A DNA stretch of 42,240 bases from contig PZPC01000041.1 of the NCBI GenBank assembly GCA_003045895.1, forward strand, positions 1 through 42,240, written 5' to 3'. A program made the position numbers and the translations under genes. The first letter of the stretch is position 1. Every line of letters starts with the position of its first letter. Shown in pieces: positions 19,055 through 27,925 of this stretch. The DNA comes from Bacteroidota bacterium. Lineage in GTDB: Bacteria > Bacteroidota > Bacteroidia > Chitinophagales > Saprospiraceae. A model generated the notes under the pieces. It was given only the letters and a program-made list of their open reading frames with translations, searched no databases and had not been told where the DNA came from.

Positions 19055-20341
19055 ATGCATAGGCTTTTTTGCAACCTTAAATTGGTTGACCCGACACATC
19101 CGCTTCATCTTAAACAGGTTGATCTGCGCGTTCAAGACGGCCAGTTGGTAGAAGTTGGTTCCGCCCTCGACGCCCGTGATGCGGAGTTGATCACCCTGGA
19201 CCAGTGTAGTGTTTCAGTGGGTTGGCTCGACCTCGAAGCCGAGGTGGGAGATCCGGGGCAGGAACACCGCGAAGACCTCGTATCGCTGGCTGCGGCTGCC
19301 ACTGCGGGGGGGTATACCCAGGTGGGATTGCGCCCGAACACTTTTCCAGCTATTCACGATAAAGCTGGCGTCAGCTACCTCTTGCAGAAGGGCAAGACAC
19401 TGCCGGTGACCCTGTTGCCTATCGGGGCGATCAGCCGCGATACCGCAGGTCTGGAAATTACTGAAATGCTCGATATGCGGGCCACCGGGGCCGTCGCCTA
19501 CTCCGACGGCAGCCACAGCCTGCAGCACGCCGGACTGCTACTACGGGCGCTGCTCTACGCTAAATCCTTCCGGGGCCTGATCATGAACCAACCCCTGGAA
19601 AAGACCATTGCCGGCAGCGGCCAAATCCACGAGGGATTGGTGAGCACTTCCCTGGGCATGCGTGGGATTCCCAGTCTGGCCGAAGAATTGATGGTGGAAA
19701 GGGACTTGCGGTTGTTGGCCTACACCGATTCGCGGTTGCACCTCAGCCACATTTCCACCGCCGGGGCCGTAGCCAGCGTTCGGGCAGCCAAAGCCCAGGG
19801 ATTGCACGTGACGGCTTCCGTAGCAGCGCTCAACTTGTTGCTGACGGTGGAAGCGCTGGAGGATTTCTCCAGCAATTGCAAGGTTTTACCGCCGTTGCGC
19901 AGTGAAGCCGACCGCCAGGCCCTCCTGGCGGGCCTTAAAGATGGAACCATCGATTGCATTGCTGCTAACCATACCCCCCGCGAAATCGAGGCCAAAGAAC
20001 GGGAGTTTACCTACGCCGACTTTGGGGCTGCTATGTTGTCGACGGCCTTTGCTGCGGCGGCTACTGCTTTGCGGGATGAGCTGACCGAGACCGAACTTAT
20101 CGCTTTGTTTACCAGCGGCCCACGCCGCATTCTGGGCTTACCCACCGTCGGTTTGCGGGTAGGGGAGGAGGCCCAGTTTACGATCTACCACTACAATGAA
20201 CAGTGGACCCCCGAACGGCGGGATATTTTTTCCAAATCCAAGAATGCACCCCTGCTGGGGCATAACCTGATTGGGCGACCAGTAGCCACGGTAAATGGCC
20301 ACCATTTTAATTCGCTCGCCCGGATAAAAGCCAGCGAATAA
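19055..20341 (+). CDS. Dihydroorotase-like protein lacking most metal ligands
   Basis: A 428-residue amidohydrolase-fold protein aligned along its whole length with class I dihydroorotase, the third enzyme of pyrimidine synthesis. The conserved segment DPGQEHRED (66-74) is present, but the HxH metal motif before it is replaced by E61 and E63, the following Arg by Gly65, the His of the HxED segment by Asn178, and the catalytic Asp of the IATDHAP segment by Asn305. D151 and H232 remain. From known structures this should prevent formation of the zinc site, so I read it as a non-catalytic pseudo-dihydroorotase. Family precedent: inactive dihydroorotases that support aspartate transcarbamoylase. 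No pyrimidine gene is nearby; the next genes are membrane and sugar-transfer genes (5 nt gap to DUF4199). A new catalytic role is possible. Confidence 0.85.
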   Translation: MHRLFCNLKLVDPTHPLHLKQVDLRVQDGQLVEVGSALDARDAELITLDQCSVSVGWLDLEAEVGDPGQEHREDLVSLAAAATAGGYTQVGLRPNTFPAIHDKAGVSYLLQKGKTLPVTLLPIGAISRDTAGLEITEMLDMRATGAVAYSDGSHSLQHAGLLLRALLYAKSFRGLIMNQPLEKTIAGSGQIHEGLVSTSLGMRGIPSLAEELMVERDLRLLAYTDSRLHLSHISTAGAVASVRAAKAQGLHVTASVAALNLLLTVEALEDFSSNCKVLPPLRSEADRQALLAGLKDGTIDCIAANHTPREIEAKEREFTYADFGAAMLSTAFAAAATALRDELTETELIALFTSGPRRILGLPTVGLRVGEEAQFTIYHYNEQWTPERRDIFSKSKNAPLLGHNLIGRPVATVNGHHFNSLARIKASE

Positions 20342-20346
20342 AAGAT

Positions 20347-20820
20347 ATGAAAACAGCTACTGAAAATAACTACAATTGGCAAGGCACCGCCATTCGCCAG
20401 GGAATCATTGCCGGGGGCACCTGTGTGGCCCTTTTCGCAGGGATCTACTTTTTGCAGCGCGAATGGGTCCTGAGCCGTGGCTTGTGGCTGGGTTCAGGGG
20501 TGATCTACCTCCTGGCCATGTGGGAAGCCCAAAAGCCGGTTAAAGGCGAAAATATCCAGGCTTTCATTCAGCCCGGCTTTCTGGTATTTGTGGTGGCCAA
20601 CGCCATTTTTTACCTGTATTATCATCTCCTGTTCGCCGTCTTCGACCCCGGACTGGTAGACCTGCAGGCACAATTGCTGGTAGCAGCAGACAAAGATCCT
20701 GCCAGCGCAAGCATTCCCACCATTGGCGGATCTTTCTTTAGCTACGTCCAAAGCCTGATCTTTGGGTTCGTGATCGCCGCCATAACCGGGGCGGTTTTGC
20801 GGCAACGGCAACGGAAATAA
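20347..20820 (+). CDS. DUF4199-family membrane protein
   Basis: A 157-residue membrane protein with about four hydrophobic segments (roughly 18-36, 42-58, 76-96, 130-150) and a basic C-terminal tail (RQRQRK), consistent with the DUF4199 family common in Bacteroidota. Its function is unknown. It starts 5 nt after the dihydroorotase-like gene, so the two are almost certainly on one transcript, and it precedes the glycosyltransferase genes by 57 nt. Confidence 0.75.
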   Translation: MKTATENNYNWQGTAIRQGIIAGGTCVALFAGIYFLQREWVLSRGLWLGSGVIYLLAMWEAQKPVKGENIQAFIQPGFLVFVVANAIFYLYYHLLFAVFDPGLVDLQAQLLVAADKDPASASIPTIGGSFFSYVQSLIFGFVIAAITGAVLRQRQRK

Positions 20821-20877
20821 TTTTAACTTTGCCGCCTCAAGACTTAAGTATCTCCTTTTTACCTAGCCTGAATTGTT

Positions 20878-21825
20878 ATGGATATATCGGTTGTCATACC
20901 CTTGTTCAACGAAGAAGAATCGCTGCCGGAACTCACGGCCTGGATTCGGCGCGTTATGGCCAGGGAAGGCTTCTCTTACGAGATTATCCTCGTCGATGAT
21001 GGCAGCACCGACGGCTCCTGGAAAGTAGTAGCGCAACTCACCACGGCCCACCCAGAAGTCAGGGGCATCAAGTTTCAGCGCAATTACGGCAAATCGGCCG
21101 GCCTTTACGTGGGCTTCGCAGCCACCCGGGGGGAAGTTGTTATTACGATGGATGCTGATCTGCAGGACAGCCCCGAAGAGATTCCGGGCCTCGTCAAGCT
21201 GATCAGGGAAGGGGGGTATGATTTGGTATCTGGCTGGAAAAAGAAGCGCTACGATCCCATCTTAACCAAAAACCTGCCCAGTAAATTTTACAACTGGACG
21301 GTGCGCCGCATGACGGGTATTCCCCTTCACGATTTCAATTGCGGGCTCAAAGCCTACCGCCGTCAGGTGGTAAAAAGTATCGAGGTTTATGGCGATATGC
21401 ACCGCTATATCCCCGTGCTCGCCAAATGGGCGGGGTTCCGTAAGATTACCGAAAAAGTGGTGCAGCACCAGGAGCGCAAATACGGCGTTACCAAATTTGG
21501 CATCGAACGATTTATTCGGGGGCCACTGGACTTGTTGTCCGTCATTTTTATTTCCCGCTTTCGCAAACGGCCGATGCATTTTTTTGGCTCCATGGGCGGC
21601 CTGGTTTTTATCATGGGTTTTATCATCCTTTTTTACCTGAGTATAGCCAAACTCATCTACCTGGAATACGGCATTACCAGCCGACCCTTGTTTTATTTTG
21701 GTCTGATTTGTGCCATCATTGGCGTCCAGTTGTTTCTCACCGGTTTTCTGGCCGAACTGATTATTCGCAGCGCACCCGATCGCAATCACTACCTGATTGA
21801 ACAAGAAATTGGCCAAGCCAGCTAG
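20878..21825 (+). CDS. Family 2 glycosyltransferase, polyprenol-phosphate type
   Basis: A 315-residue GT2 enzyme of the dolichyl/undecaprenyl-phosphate sugar-transferase kind. The GT-A domain shows VVIPLFNEEESLPEL at the start, DDGSTDGSW (about 40-48) and the metal/nucleotide-sugar motif DADLQD (about 98-103). Two membrane segments follow near 240-262 and 272-300. Such enzymes attach a sugar to a lipid carrier at the inner membrane; donor and product are not visible. A possible TAACTTTG promoter box lies at 20824-20831, without a well-spaced upstream box. The next gene starts 1 nt after the stop. Confidence 0.9.
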   Translation: MDISVVIPLFNEEESLPELTAWIRRVMAREGFSYEIILVDDGSTDGSWKVVAQLTTAHPEVRGIKFQRNYGKSAGLYVGFAATRGEVVITMDADLQDSPEEIPGLVKLIREGGYDLVSGWKKKRYDPILTKNLPSKFYNWTVRRMTGIPLHDFNCGLKAYRRQVVKSIEVYGDMHRYIPVLAKWAGFRKITEKVVQHQERKYGVTKFGIERFIRGPLDLLSVIFISRFRKRPMHFFGSMGGLVFIMGFIILFYLSIAKLIYLEYGITSRPLFYFGLICAIIGVQLFLTGFLAELIIRSAPDRNHYLIEQEIGQAS

Positions 21826-21826
21826 T

Positions 21827-22963
21827 ATGGACCAGGAGGGAAAAAATATCTTGTTGCTCGGCCCTGCTTTCCCCTACCGGGGTGGCCTGGCTGCTTTCAA
21901 CGAACGGTTGGCCCTGGCCCTGCAAGCGGCCGGACACCGCGTTACCCTGATCACCTTTACCTTGCAATACCCCCGGTTTCTTTTCCCTGGAAAAACCCAG
22001 TACACGACCGGTCCTGCGCCGGCAGGGCTCGTGATCGAGCGTCAACTCAATGCGGTAAATCCCCTGAACTGGCTGCGGGTAGGCCTGGCGCTGCGGCGTC
22101 GCCGGGCGGATGTGGTCATTGCTGCTTTCTGGCTGCCTTTTATGGCGCCTTGCCTGGGGACCGTACTCCGACTCCTCTCGCCACGGGTAACCCAGCGCAT
22201 CGGGTTGGTTCACAATATAATCCCCCACGAAAAACGGTTCGGCGACCGGCTGTTGGCGCGTTATTTCACGGGCGCTGCCGATGCTTTCCTGACCCTCTCG
22301 GAGGCGGTCCGGGCCCAGGTAGCCCGCTTTACGACCGCGCCAGTACAGGTGACTCCCCACCCGGTCTACGACTCCTACGGGGAACTGCTGAACCAGGCCG
22401 CTGCCCGAACGCAGCTGGGGTTGGATACCGACGGGCGCTACCTGCTGTTTTTTGGCTTTATCCGGGCTTACAAAGGGCTGGATCTGGCCCTCCGGGCTAT
22501 GGTGGACCAAAGGCTACAAGACCTGAACGTAAAGTTGATCGTGGCCGGCGAATACTACGGCAACGAACTCGAATACCAGGAATTGATTGCGGACCTGGGC
22601 ATTGCCGACCGCCTGGAGCTCCGGACGCATTTCATTCCGAACGAAGAAGTTCGGTACTACTTCTGTGCGGCCGACCTGGTGGTTCAACCCTACCGCACGG
22701 CTACCCAAAGTGGGATCTCCCAGTTGGCTTATTTTTTTGAAAAACCCATGGTGGTCACCCGGGTCGGTGGGCTGCCCGAGATCGTGCCAGACGGGGTGGC
22801 AGGTTACGTCATCGAGCAAGATCCGGTGGAACTAGCAGCGGCAGTGGTCGATTTTTACGAAAACAACCGCGCGGCGGCTTTTCGGGCCGGTGTACTGCGG
22901 GGTAAAGCGCGATTCTCGTGGTCGGGCTTCGTCGATACCCTGACCGAATTATTTGTCCCCTAA
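21827..22963 (+). CDS. Family 4-type glycosyltransferase
   Basis: A 378-residue GT-B glycosyltransferase. The N-terminal glycine-rich segment LLGPAFPYRGGLAAFNE, the middle GFIRAYKGLDLAL and the C-terminal donor-site segment EKPMVVTRVGGLPEIV are typical of the GT1/GT4 retaining group. Substrates are unknown; surface polysaccharide or lipopolysaccharide synthesis is likely from context (GT2 upstream, GmhA downstream). I chose the ATG at 21827, one nucleotide after the GT2 stop, over the in-frame ATG at 21797 inside the GT2 gene because family members start close to the KNILLLGP strand. Confidence 0.88.
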   Translation: MDQEGKNILLLGPAFPYRGGLAAFNERLALALQAAGHRVTLITFTLQYPRFLFPGKTQYTTGPAPAGLVIERQLNAVNPLNWLRVGLALRRRRADVVIAAFWLPFMAPCLGTVLRLLSPRVTQRIGLVHNIIPHEKRFGDRLLARYFTGAADAFLTLSEAVRAQVARFTTAPVQVTPHPVYDSYGELLNQAAARTQLGLDTDGRYLLFFGFIRAYKGLDLALRAMVDQRLQDLNVKLIVAGEYYGNELEYQELIADLGIADRLELRTHFIPNEEVRYYFCAADLVVQPYRTATQSGISQLAYFFEKPMVVTRVGGLPEIVPDGVAGYVIEQDPVELAAAVVDFYENNRAAAFRAGVLRGKARFSWSGFVDTLTELFVP

Positions 22964-22977
22964 ATTAGTGAACGCTT

Positions 22978-23562
22978 ATGCAAGACCAGATCAGAAAAGT
23001 TATCGAAAGCAGCATTGCGGTGAAGCAATTGGTTTTGGAAGATGCAGCTATGCTGGCCTTGATCGAAGAGGTAGTCAGGTGCTGCATCGATGTTTACGAG
23101 CGGGACGGAAAAATTCTTTTTTGTGGAAATGGGGGCAGCGCCGCCGACGCCCAGCACCTGGCGGCCGAGCTGTCGGGGCGTTTCTACTACGACCGGCCTC
23201 CCCTGTACGCCGAAGCGCTGCACGTCAACACCTCGTACCTGACAGCCGTAGCCAATGATTACGGCTACGATGAAAGCTACGCCCGCATGGTGCGTGCCGC
23301 AGGTCGGCCTGGCGACCTGTTGTTTGCCCTTTCTACCTCCGGCAATTCCCCCAATGTGTTGCGGGCGGCAGCGGCTGCACGGGCGGCAGGAATGACCGTG
23401 ATTGGTTTTACCGGACAAGCAGGCGGGCAGTTGGCCACCCAGTGTGATCACTTCCTGGCGGTTCCCTCAACGGATACGCCACGGATTCAGGAAGTCCACT
23501 TATTGGTCGGTCACCTGATCTGCGAATTGGTGGAGGAAAGGTTGTTTCCAAAGACAAAGTAA
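22978..23562 (+). CDS. gmhA: Phosphoheptose isomerase-type SIS protein
   Basis: A 194-residue SIS-domain sugar isomerase. The segments GNGGSAADAQHLAAEL (about 50-65), STSGNSPNVLRAA (about 119-131) and the C-terminal QEVHLLVGHLICE match GmhA, which turns sedoheptulose 7-phosphate into D-glycero-D-manno-heptose 7-phosphate, the first step of ADP-heptose synthesis for the lipopolysaccharide core. HldE/GmhB partners are not in the window. It follows the GT4 gene by 14 nt, which supports a role in envelope sugars. A related SIS protein of different substrate cannot be excluded. Confidence 0.88.
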   Translation: MQDQIRKVIESSIAVKQLVLEDAAMLALIEEVVRCCIDVYERDGKILFCGNGGSAADAQHLAAELSGRFYYDRPPLYAEALHVNTSYLTAVANDYGYDESYARMVRAAGRPGDLLFALSTSGNSPNVLRAAAAARAAGMTVIGFTGQAGGQLATQCDHFLAVPSTDTPRIQEVHLLVGHLICELVEERLFPKTK

Positions 23563-23634
23563 TTTTTTAAAAACCCTTTCCGTAGAAAAATTTTAATTTA
23601 CGGCTAAATGTCAGAGAATCAATATTAAACGAGC

Positions 23635-24165
23635 ATGGCAAAGCGAAAAAAGAATAACGAACGGGCCCTGGAAGTAGGGTTGGACCACGAAGACAAGCAA
23701 GTCATGTGGCGCACAGTAATGGTGTCCAGTGTTGTGCTGGCAGTGATTCTTACGGTAATTTACCTCGTGGCCGGCAAATTGCTCCCCGACAATCCAGGGT
23801 GGTTGAATGCCTTTCGAACGGGCGTAAGTCTGCTGGCTTTCTGGGTAGTCATCACTGCGACTATCCGTACCTACGATAATATTCGCGAAGGGGTAGCCTT
23901 TTTTTGGCTCATCGTCATTGGGGTGGCGAGTGCTACGCTGGGCATTCTGCTGTTTCTATTCACCTTGCGCGTCTGGAATGAATTGGGTAACTACGGCGCG
24001 GTTTTGCCGGCCTATAGCATTATTGGTTTTTACGCCGCCGGGGGGCTGGTAGCTTCGCTGATCTCGCTCATTCATCTGCGGGTGCCGGGTAATAAGAATG
24101 GCAACTTGCTGGAATTGTTGGTCATTGGCGTGGCAGTAGCCTTGTTTTTTTGGATCACCAAATAA
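23635..24165 (+). CDS. Four-helix membrane protein of unknown function
   Basis: A 176-residue protein with a charged N-terminal 25 residues (KRKKNNER, then an acidic stretch) and about five hydrophobic segments (near 28-48, 62-78, 88-108, 120-145, 158-174). I do not recognise the family with confidence; it has the look of the small membrane proteins (DUF4199-like) frequent in Bacteroidota. It is 72 nt after gmhA on the same strand and meets terC tail to tail with a 29-nt gap, which holds only a weak 4-bp stem. Confidence 0.75.
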   Translation: MAKRKKNNERALEVGLDHEDKQVMWRTVMVSSVVLAVILTVIYLVAGKLLPDNPGWLNAFRTGVSLLAFWVVITATIRTYDNIREGVAFFWLIVIGVASATLGILLFLFTLRVWNELGNYGAVLPAYSIIGFYAAGGLVASLISLIHLRVPGNKNGNLLELLVIGVAVALFFWITK

Positions 24166-24194
24166 TCGCTTCTACAACCCACGCCCGTGGTGTG

Positions 24195-25145
24195 CTATTC
24201 CGCTGATTCTAATTTATTCTCCTTCCGGGTCTGGTAGAGTGAAATAACGATACCACCGAAAAGCAGTACAAAAATAACGACCAGACTGAGCCATTCGGCG
24301 GGTACCCAGTAGTTGTGGAGGAGCATCTTCGCAGCCACAAAAAACAAAATGATGGCCAGGCTGTATTTGAGGTACTCAAAGCGATCCATCATGGAGGCCA
24401 GCACAAAATAGAGCGACCGCAGGCCCAGGATAGCGAAAACATTGGAAGAAAAGACCAGGAAGGGATCCGTGGTGATGGCCAAAATAGCAGGGATCGAATC
24501 GAAGGCGAAAAGCACATCGGTGGTTTCAATCATCAGCAAGGCAATGAACAAGGGAGTGGCGGCAAGAATATGACGCCGCCGCACGAAGAAGGCCTCACTA
24601 TTGATGGTATTGGTAACCGGGAACAGCTTTTTGGCGTATTTGATGACGGGGTTCCGGTTGGGGTCGATCTCCTCGTTGCTGGTCACCATTTTCCAGGCAC
24701 TGTAGACCAGGATCGCTCCAAAAATATACATCATCCACTGGAAATGCTCCAAGAGATAAACGCCCACGCCGATCATCAGGCCCCGGAATACCAGGGCACC
24801 CAGGATGCCCCAGAACAAGACCCGGTGTTGAAACTGGGTGGGTATTTTGAAATATTTAAAAATGAGCGCCATCACAAACACATTATCCATGCTCAGGGAT
24901 AATTCCACCAGGTAACCACTCAGGTATTTTAATGCGGCATCCGTGCCCGTCAGGTCTCGTTGACCCCAGTGGTGGTTGTATAAATACCAAACAACCAGGC
25001 TAAACCCTAAGCCAACGACAGCCCAGAGTGAGGTCCACTTGAGCGCCTCCCTGGTGGTAGGTACGTGAACTTCGCGGTTGAAAACACCCAAATCCAGGGC
25101 CAGTAAAGCCAAGATAAAAAGCAAAAAAATGCTCCAAAGTAGCAT
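24195..25145 (-). CDS. TerC-family integral membrane protein
   Basis: A 316-residue protein with about eight or nine membrane segments and the family hallmark SLSMDNVFVMALIF near residue 83, with the charged DTxxALDSIPA-like segment (TTDVLFAFDSIPAIL) in the second half. TerC/Alx members are linked to manganese export, tellurite resistance and membrane-protein secretion stress; which applies here is unknown. It stands alone on the minus strand between convergent 23635-24165 and the pgk gene upstream. No promoter box was clear. Confidence 0.93.
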   Translation of the reverse strand: MLLWSIFLLFILALLALDLGVFNREVHVPTTREALKWTSLWAVVGLGFSLVVWYLYNHHWGQRDLTGTDAALKYLSGYLVELSLSMDNVFVMALIFKYFKIPTQFQHRVLFWGILGALVFRGLMIGVGVYLLEHFQWMMYIFGAILVYSAWKMVTSNEEIDPNRNPVIKYAKKLFPVTNTINSEAFFVRRRHILAATPLFIALLMIETTDVLFAFDSIPAILAITTDPFLVFSSNVFAILGLRSLYFVLASMMDRFEYLKYSLAIILFFVAAKMLLHNYWVPAEWLSLVVIFVLLFGGIVISLYQTRKENKLESAE

Positions 25146-25243
25146 AGGAAGGTTTTATAAATAAGACCTGATTAATGTGTAAAGGTAACAACTGAGGGGT
25201 AGGGTGTTGTTTGGAAAAAGGTGGATTTTCGACAAAAGAAAGG

Positions 25244-25300
25244 TTATCTCCGTCCAATTTACCCCATTTTTAAAATTATCAGGGAAGAGGACGGAGATAA
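25244..25300 (-). terminator. Inverted repeat behind pgk, possible terminator
   Basis: Perfect 12-nt arms TTATCTCCGTCC (25244-25255) and GGACGGAGATAA (25289-25300) surround a 33-nt AT-rich spacer. It starts 12 nt beyond the pgk stop on the minus strand and is followed by a CCTTTCTTTT run. A terminator is the simplest reading, though the loop is large for one. Confidence 0.5.
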
Positions 25301-25312
25301 TCGTGGAAACAA

Positions 25313-26500
25313 TTAGGCTTCCATGGCCGCAATACCTGGCAGCACCTTGCCTTCGAGGTATTCCAGCATGGCGCCGCCACCGGTAGAAGCATGGCTGACC
25401 TGATCGACCAGGCCCATCTGAATGACGGCGGCTACCGAATCACCCCCACCAATCAGTGAATAAGCACCTTGTTGGGTAGCTTTGGCCACGTATTCGGCAA
25501 TGGCGCGGGTGCCCTGGGCAAAGTTCTCGAATTCGAACACGCCCATGGGGCCGTTCCAGAGAATCGTTTTGGAGCGCAGAATGACTTCACCAAATTGCTT
25601 GATGCTTTCCGGACCAATATCCAGCCCTTCCCAACCGTCGGGAATAGCGCCGGTGGCGACAAACTTGCTTTCGGCGTCGTTGGCAAATTTATTGGCAATT
25701 TTATTATCGGTAGGCAAGTAGATATGGACGCCTTTGGCTTTGCCTTTGGCGAGAAGTTCCAGCGCCAGGTCCGTTTTGTCGTGCTCGCAGATGGAATTGC
25801 CGATCTGGCCGCCCTGGGCCTTGGCGAAAGTATAAGCCATGCCGCCGCCAATGATGAGGTTGTCCACGGTGTCGAGCAGGCGGTCCAGCAAAAGGATTTT
25901 ATCGGATACCTTGGCGCCACCTACGATGGCGGTAAGGGGCTTTTCCGGGTTATGGAGCACCTTGTTGGCGCTTTTTACTTCGGCTTCCATGAGGTAGCCA
26001 AAGGATTTGTTTTCGGGCGTAAAATACTGGGCCATCACCGCCGTGGAGGCGTGGGCGCGGTGGGCAGTTCCGAAGGCATCATTGATGTAGGCATCACCCA
26101 GCGCCGCCAGTGCCTGGGCCAGTTCCTCGCTGCCTTTTTCTTCACCGGGCAGGAAACGGGTGTTTTCCAACAGGAGCACTTCGCCCATCTTTAGGTCGGC
26201 GGCCATTTTGGTGGCCTGCGGGCCAACGGGTTCCGGGCAGAACTGCACGGGTACACCCAGCACTTCTGACAGGTGGGGAACAATGTGGCGGAGGGTGCAA
26301 TCCAGATCGAGGGTGCCGTCCTTTTTCCGCGGACGCCCCAAATGCGACATCAGAATAGCTGCACCGCCGTCGGCCAGCACTTTTTTGATGGTAGGAACGG
26401 CCGCCTGGATGCGGTTGTCGTCCGTAATGTGGAATTGGGCATCCAGGGGAACATTGAAGTCTACCCGAATGAGGACTTTTTTGCCAGCAGCATTAATCAT
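25313..26500 (-). CDS. pgk: Phosphoglycerate kinase
   Basis: A 395-residue glycolytic enzyme that transfers phosphate between 1,3-bisphosphoglycerate and ADP. The signature [13 protein letters not shown] near the N-terminus, [25 protein letters not shown] and the nucleotide-site loop GGGDSVAAV are all present. The N-terminus before KKVLIRVDF is only six residues, a little shorter than usual; the frame stays open upstream but without an ATG, so I keep 26500. It lies downstream of gap on the same strand, separated by a terminator-like hairpin, so it may depend partly on read-through; no good own promoter was found. Confidence 0.96.
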   Translation of the reverse strand: MINAAGKKVLIRVDFNVPLDAQFHITDDNRIQAAVPTIKKVLADGGAAILMSHLGRPRKKDGTLDLDCTLRHIVPHLSEVLGVPVQFCPEPVGPQATKMAADLKMGEVLLLENTRFLPGEEKGSEELAQALAALGDAYINDAFGTAHRAHASTAVMAQYFTPENKSFGYLMEAEVKSANKVLHNPEKPLTAIVGGAKVSDKILLLDRLLDTVDNLIIGGGMAYTFAKAQGGQIGNSICEHDKTDLALELLAKGKAKGVHIYLPTDNKIANKFANDAESKFVATGAIPDGWEGLDIGPESIKQFGEVILRSKTILWNGPMGVFEFENFAQGTRAIAEYVAKATQQGAYSLIGGGDSVAAVIQMGLVDQVSHASTGGGAMLEYLEGKVLPGIAAMEA

Positions 26501-26553
26501 AATGACCAGGATTTTTTGGAAGAAAAACCAACACTACCGCGAAGAGTAGGCTG

Positions 26554-26590
26554 AAAAAAGCAAGAGGTGGCTGGATCATCCAACCACCTC
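26554..26590 (-). terminator. Terminator between gap and pgk
   Basis: Arms GAGGTGG and CCACCTC with inner TGGAT/ATCCA form a 13-bp stem with one C-A mismatch (26564-26590). On the minus strand it is followed by TTGCTTTTTT. It starts 14 nt after the gap stop and 54 nt before the pgk start. Confidence 0.75.
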
Positions 26591-26603
26591 AGCTTAAGTG
26601 TGC

Positions 26604-27605
26604 TTATTTCGTGCAGATCAGGTGAGCCAGGTCGGCCAAACGAGCCGAGTAACCCGCCTCGTTATCGTACCAGCTAACCACCTTCAGCATGTTGCCGTTG
26701 ATGTCGGTCATCAGGGAATCAAAAACCGAAGAGTAGGGGTTGCGGATGATGTCACCAGAAACGATAGGATCCTCGGTGTAGTACAACACGCCCTTCATGG
26801 GGCCGTCAGCAGCTGCCTTGAACTTGGCGTTTACTTCGGCTTCGCTGCCGGGAACTTTGTCTAAAACTACGTTCAACTCCACCATAGAACCCGTGATCAC
26901 AGGAACCCGTACGGCAATAGCCGATAATTTCTTGCCGATGGCAGGGTACACGAGGCTAACGGCAGCGGCAGCACCTGTGCTGGTAGGTACAATGTTGTAC
27001 GCCGCCGCACGCGCGCGGCGCAGGTCGCTGTGGGGGGCGTCCTGGAGCTGCTGATCGGCGGTGTAGGCGTGGATGGTGGTCATCGACCCCAACTGGATAC
27101 CGTAGTTGTCGTGGATGATCTTAACGAGCGGTGCCAGACAGTTGGTCGTACAGGAAGCATTGGAAAAGACGTTGGCGCGACGATCCAGCTCCTGGTCGTT
27201 CACACCCATGACGATGGTCTGGATACCGTCGCCTTTGCCCGGTGCAGAAAGCAGCACGTCCTTGGCACCAGCCTTGATGTGCATGCCGGCAGCTTCTTTG
27301 GTCACAAAACGACCGGTACATTCCAGTACCAGATCAATACCGTGGGCAGCCCAGGGCAGCGCCTCGGGATTGCGCTCGGACAAACAAACGATCTTTTTAC
27401 CGTTGACGATCAGGGCATCAGCGGTAGCTTCTACCGTGCCTTCGAAGGGACCCTGGGCAGAGTCGTACTTCAGGAGGTGGGCCAGGGTAGCATTATCCGT
27501 TAAGTCGTTGATGGCAACAACTTCAATGCCTTCTTTCTTGAGGAGGTTTCTAAAGGTCAGGCGACCAATTCGTCCGAAACCGTTGATAGCAATTTTCTTT
27601 GCCAT
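26604..27605 (-). CDS. gap: Glyceraldehyde-3-phosphate dehydrogenase
   Basis: A 333-residue class I GAPDH that oxidises glyceraldehyde 3-phosphate to 1,3-bisphosphoglycerate. The Rossmann start KIAINGFGRIGRL, the catalytic ASCTTNCLAP with Cys152, and the C-terminal SWYDNEAGYSARL are complete. Acidic Asp34 after the second strand suggests NAD use (family knowledge). It is followed by pgk, giving the usual glycolytic pair, with a hairpin between. A well-formed promoter lies at 27687-27717. Confidence 0.97.
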   Translation of the reverse strand: MAKKIAINGFGRIGRLTFRNLLKKEGIEVVAINDLTDNATLAHLLKYDSAQGPFEGTVEATADALIVNGKKIVCLSERNPEALPWAAHGIDLVLECTGRFVTKEAAGMHIKAGAKDVLLSAPGKGDGIQTIVMGVNDQELDRRANVFSNASCTTNCLAPLVKIIHDNYGIQLGSMTTIHAYTADQQLQDAPHSDLRRARAAAYNIVPTSTGAAAAVSLVYPAIGKKLSAIAVRVPVITGSMVELNVVLDKVPGSEAEVNAKFKAAADGPMKGVLYYTEDPIVSGDIIRNPYSSVFDSLMTDINGNMLKVVSWYDNEAGYSARLADLAHLICTK

Positions 27606-27686
27606 GCTTATGTAGCGTTTGATGAAGGAAAAATGTAGGGAAAAGGCTACTTTTTGAATAAAAACTATCCTTTTCTAAAAGTTGAA

Positions 27687-27717
27687 CAAAAATAACACCT
27701 TATAGTTAATAAACAAA
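27687..27717 (-). promoter_or_regulatory. Promoter for gap
   Basis: On the minus strand TTTG (27714-27717), 19 nt, then TATTTTTG (27687-27694): an exact match to the Bacteroidota consensus in sequence and spacing. The start site would be near 27680, giving a leader of about 75 nt. Confidence 0.7.
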
Positions 27718-27754
27718 CTGGGTTAGTGTAAATTGTACAATAATAAAATAGCCG

Positions 27755-27789
27755 AAAAAAAAAGCGCCACCAGTAAAACTGATGGCGCT
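27755..27789 (-). terminator. Terminator of the tRNA-Glu unit
   Basis: Arms AGCGCCACCAG (27763-27773) and CTGATGGCGCT (27779-27789) with one mismatch and a TAAAA loop. On the minus strand the stem is followed by nine T. It starts 3 nt after the last tRNA. Confidence 0.9.
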
Positions 27790-27792
27790 CGG

Positions 27793-27864
27793 TAGTCCGT
27801 ACGGGATTTGAACCCGTGTTACCAGGATGAAAACCTAGCGTCCTGACCCCTAGACGAACGGACC
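27793..27864 (-). tRNA. tRNA-Glu (anticodon TTC), copy 3 in transcript order
   Basis: A 72-nt cloverleaf on the minus strand: acceptor GGTCCGT/ACGGACT with a G-U first pair, D arm GTCT..GGAC, anticodon stem CTAGG/CCTGG with loop TTTTCAT (anticodon at 27829-27831), T stem ACGGG/CCCGT, discriminator A. It is identical in sequence to the copy at 27926-27997. CCA is not encoded. Confidence 0.96.
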
Positions 27865-27925
27865 ATTGGTCGGTAAAATTGCTTAACAAGCTGGTGTGAA
27901 TCTACTTTCACGCCTTTATTTATTG

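Noticed and set aside
23563-23634. CCGTA/TACGG pairing upstream of the unknown membrane protein
   Set aside because: A 5-bp stem with a 14-nt AT-rich loop is too weak to call a terminator or riboswitch.
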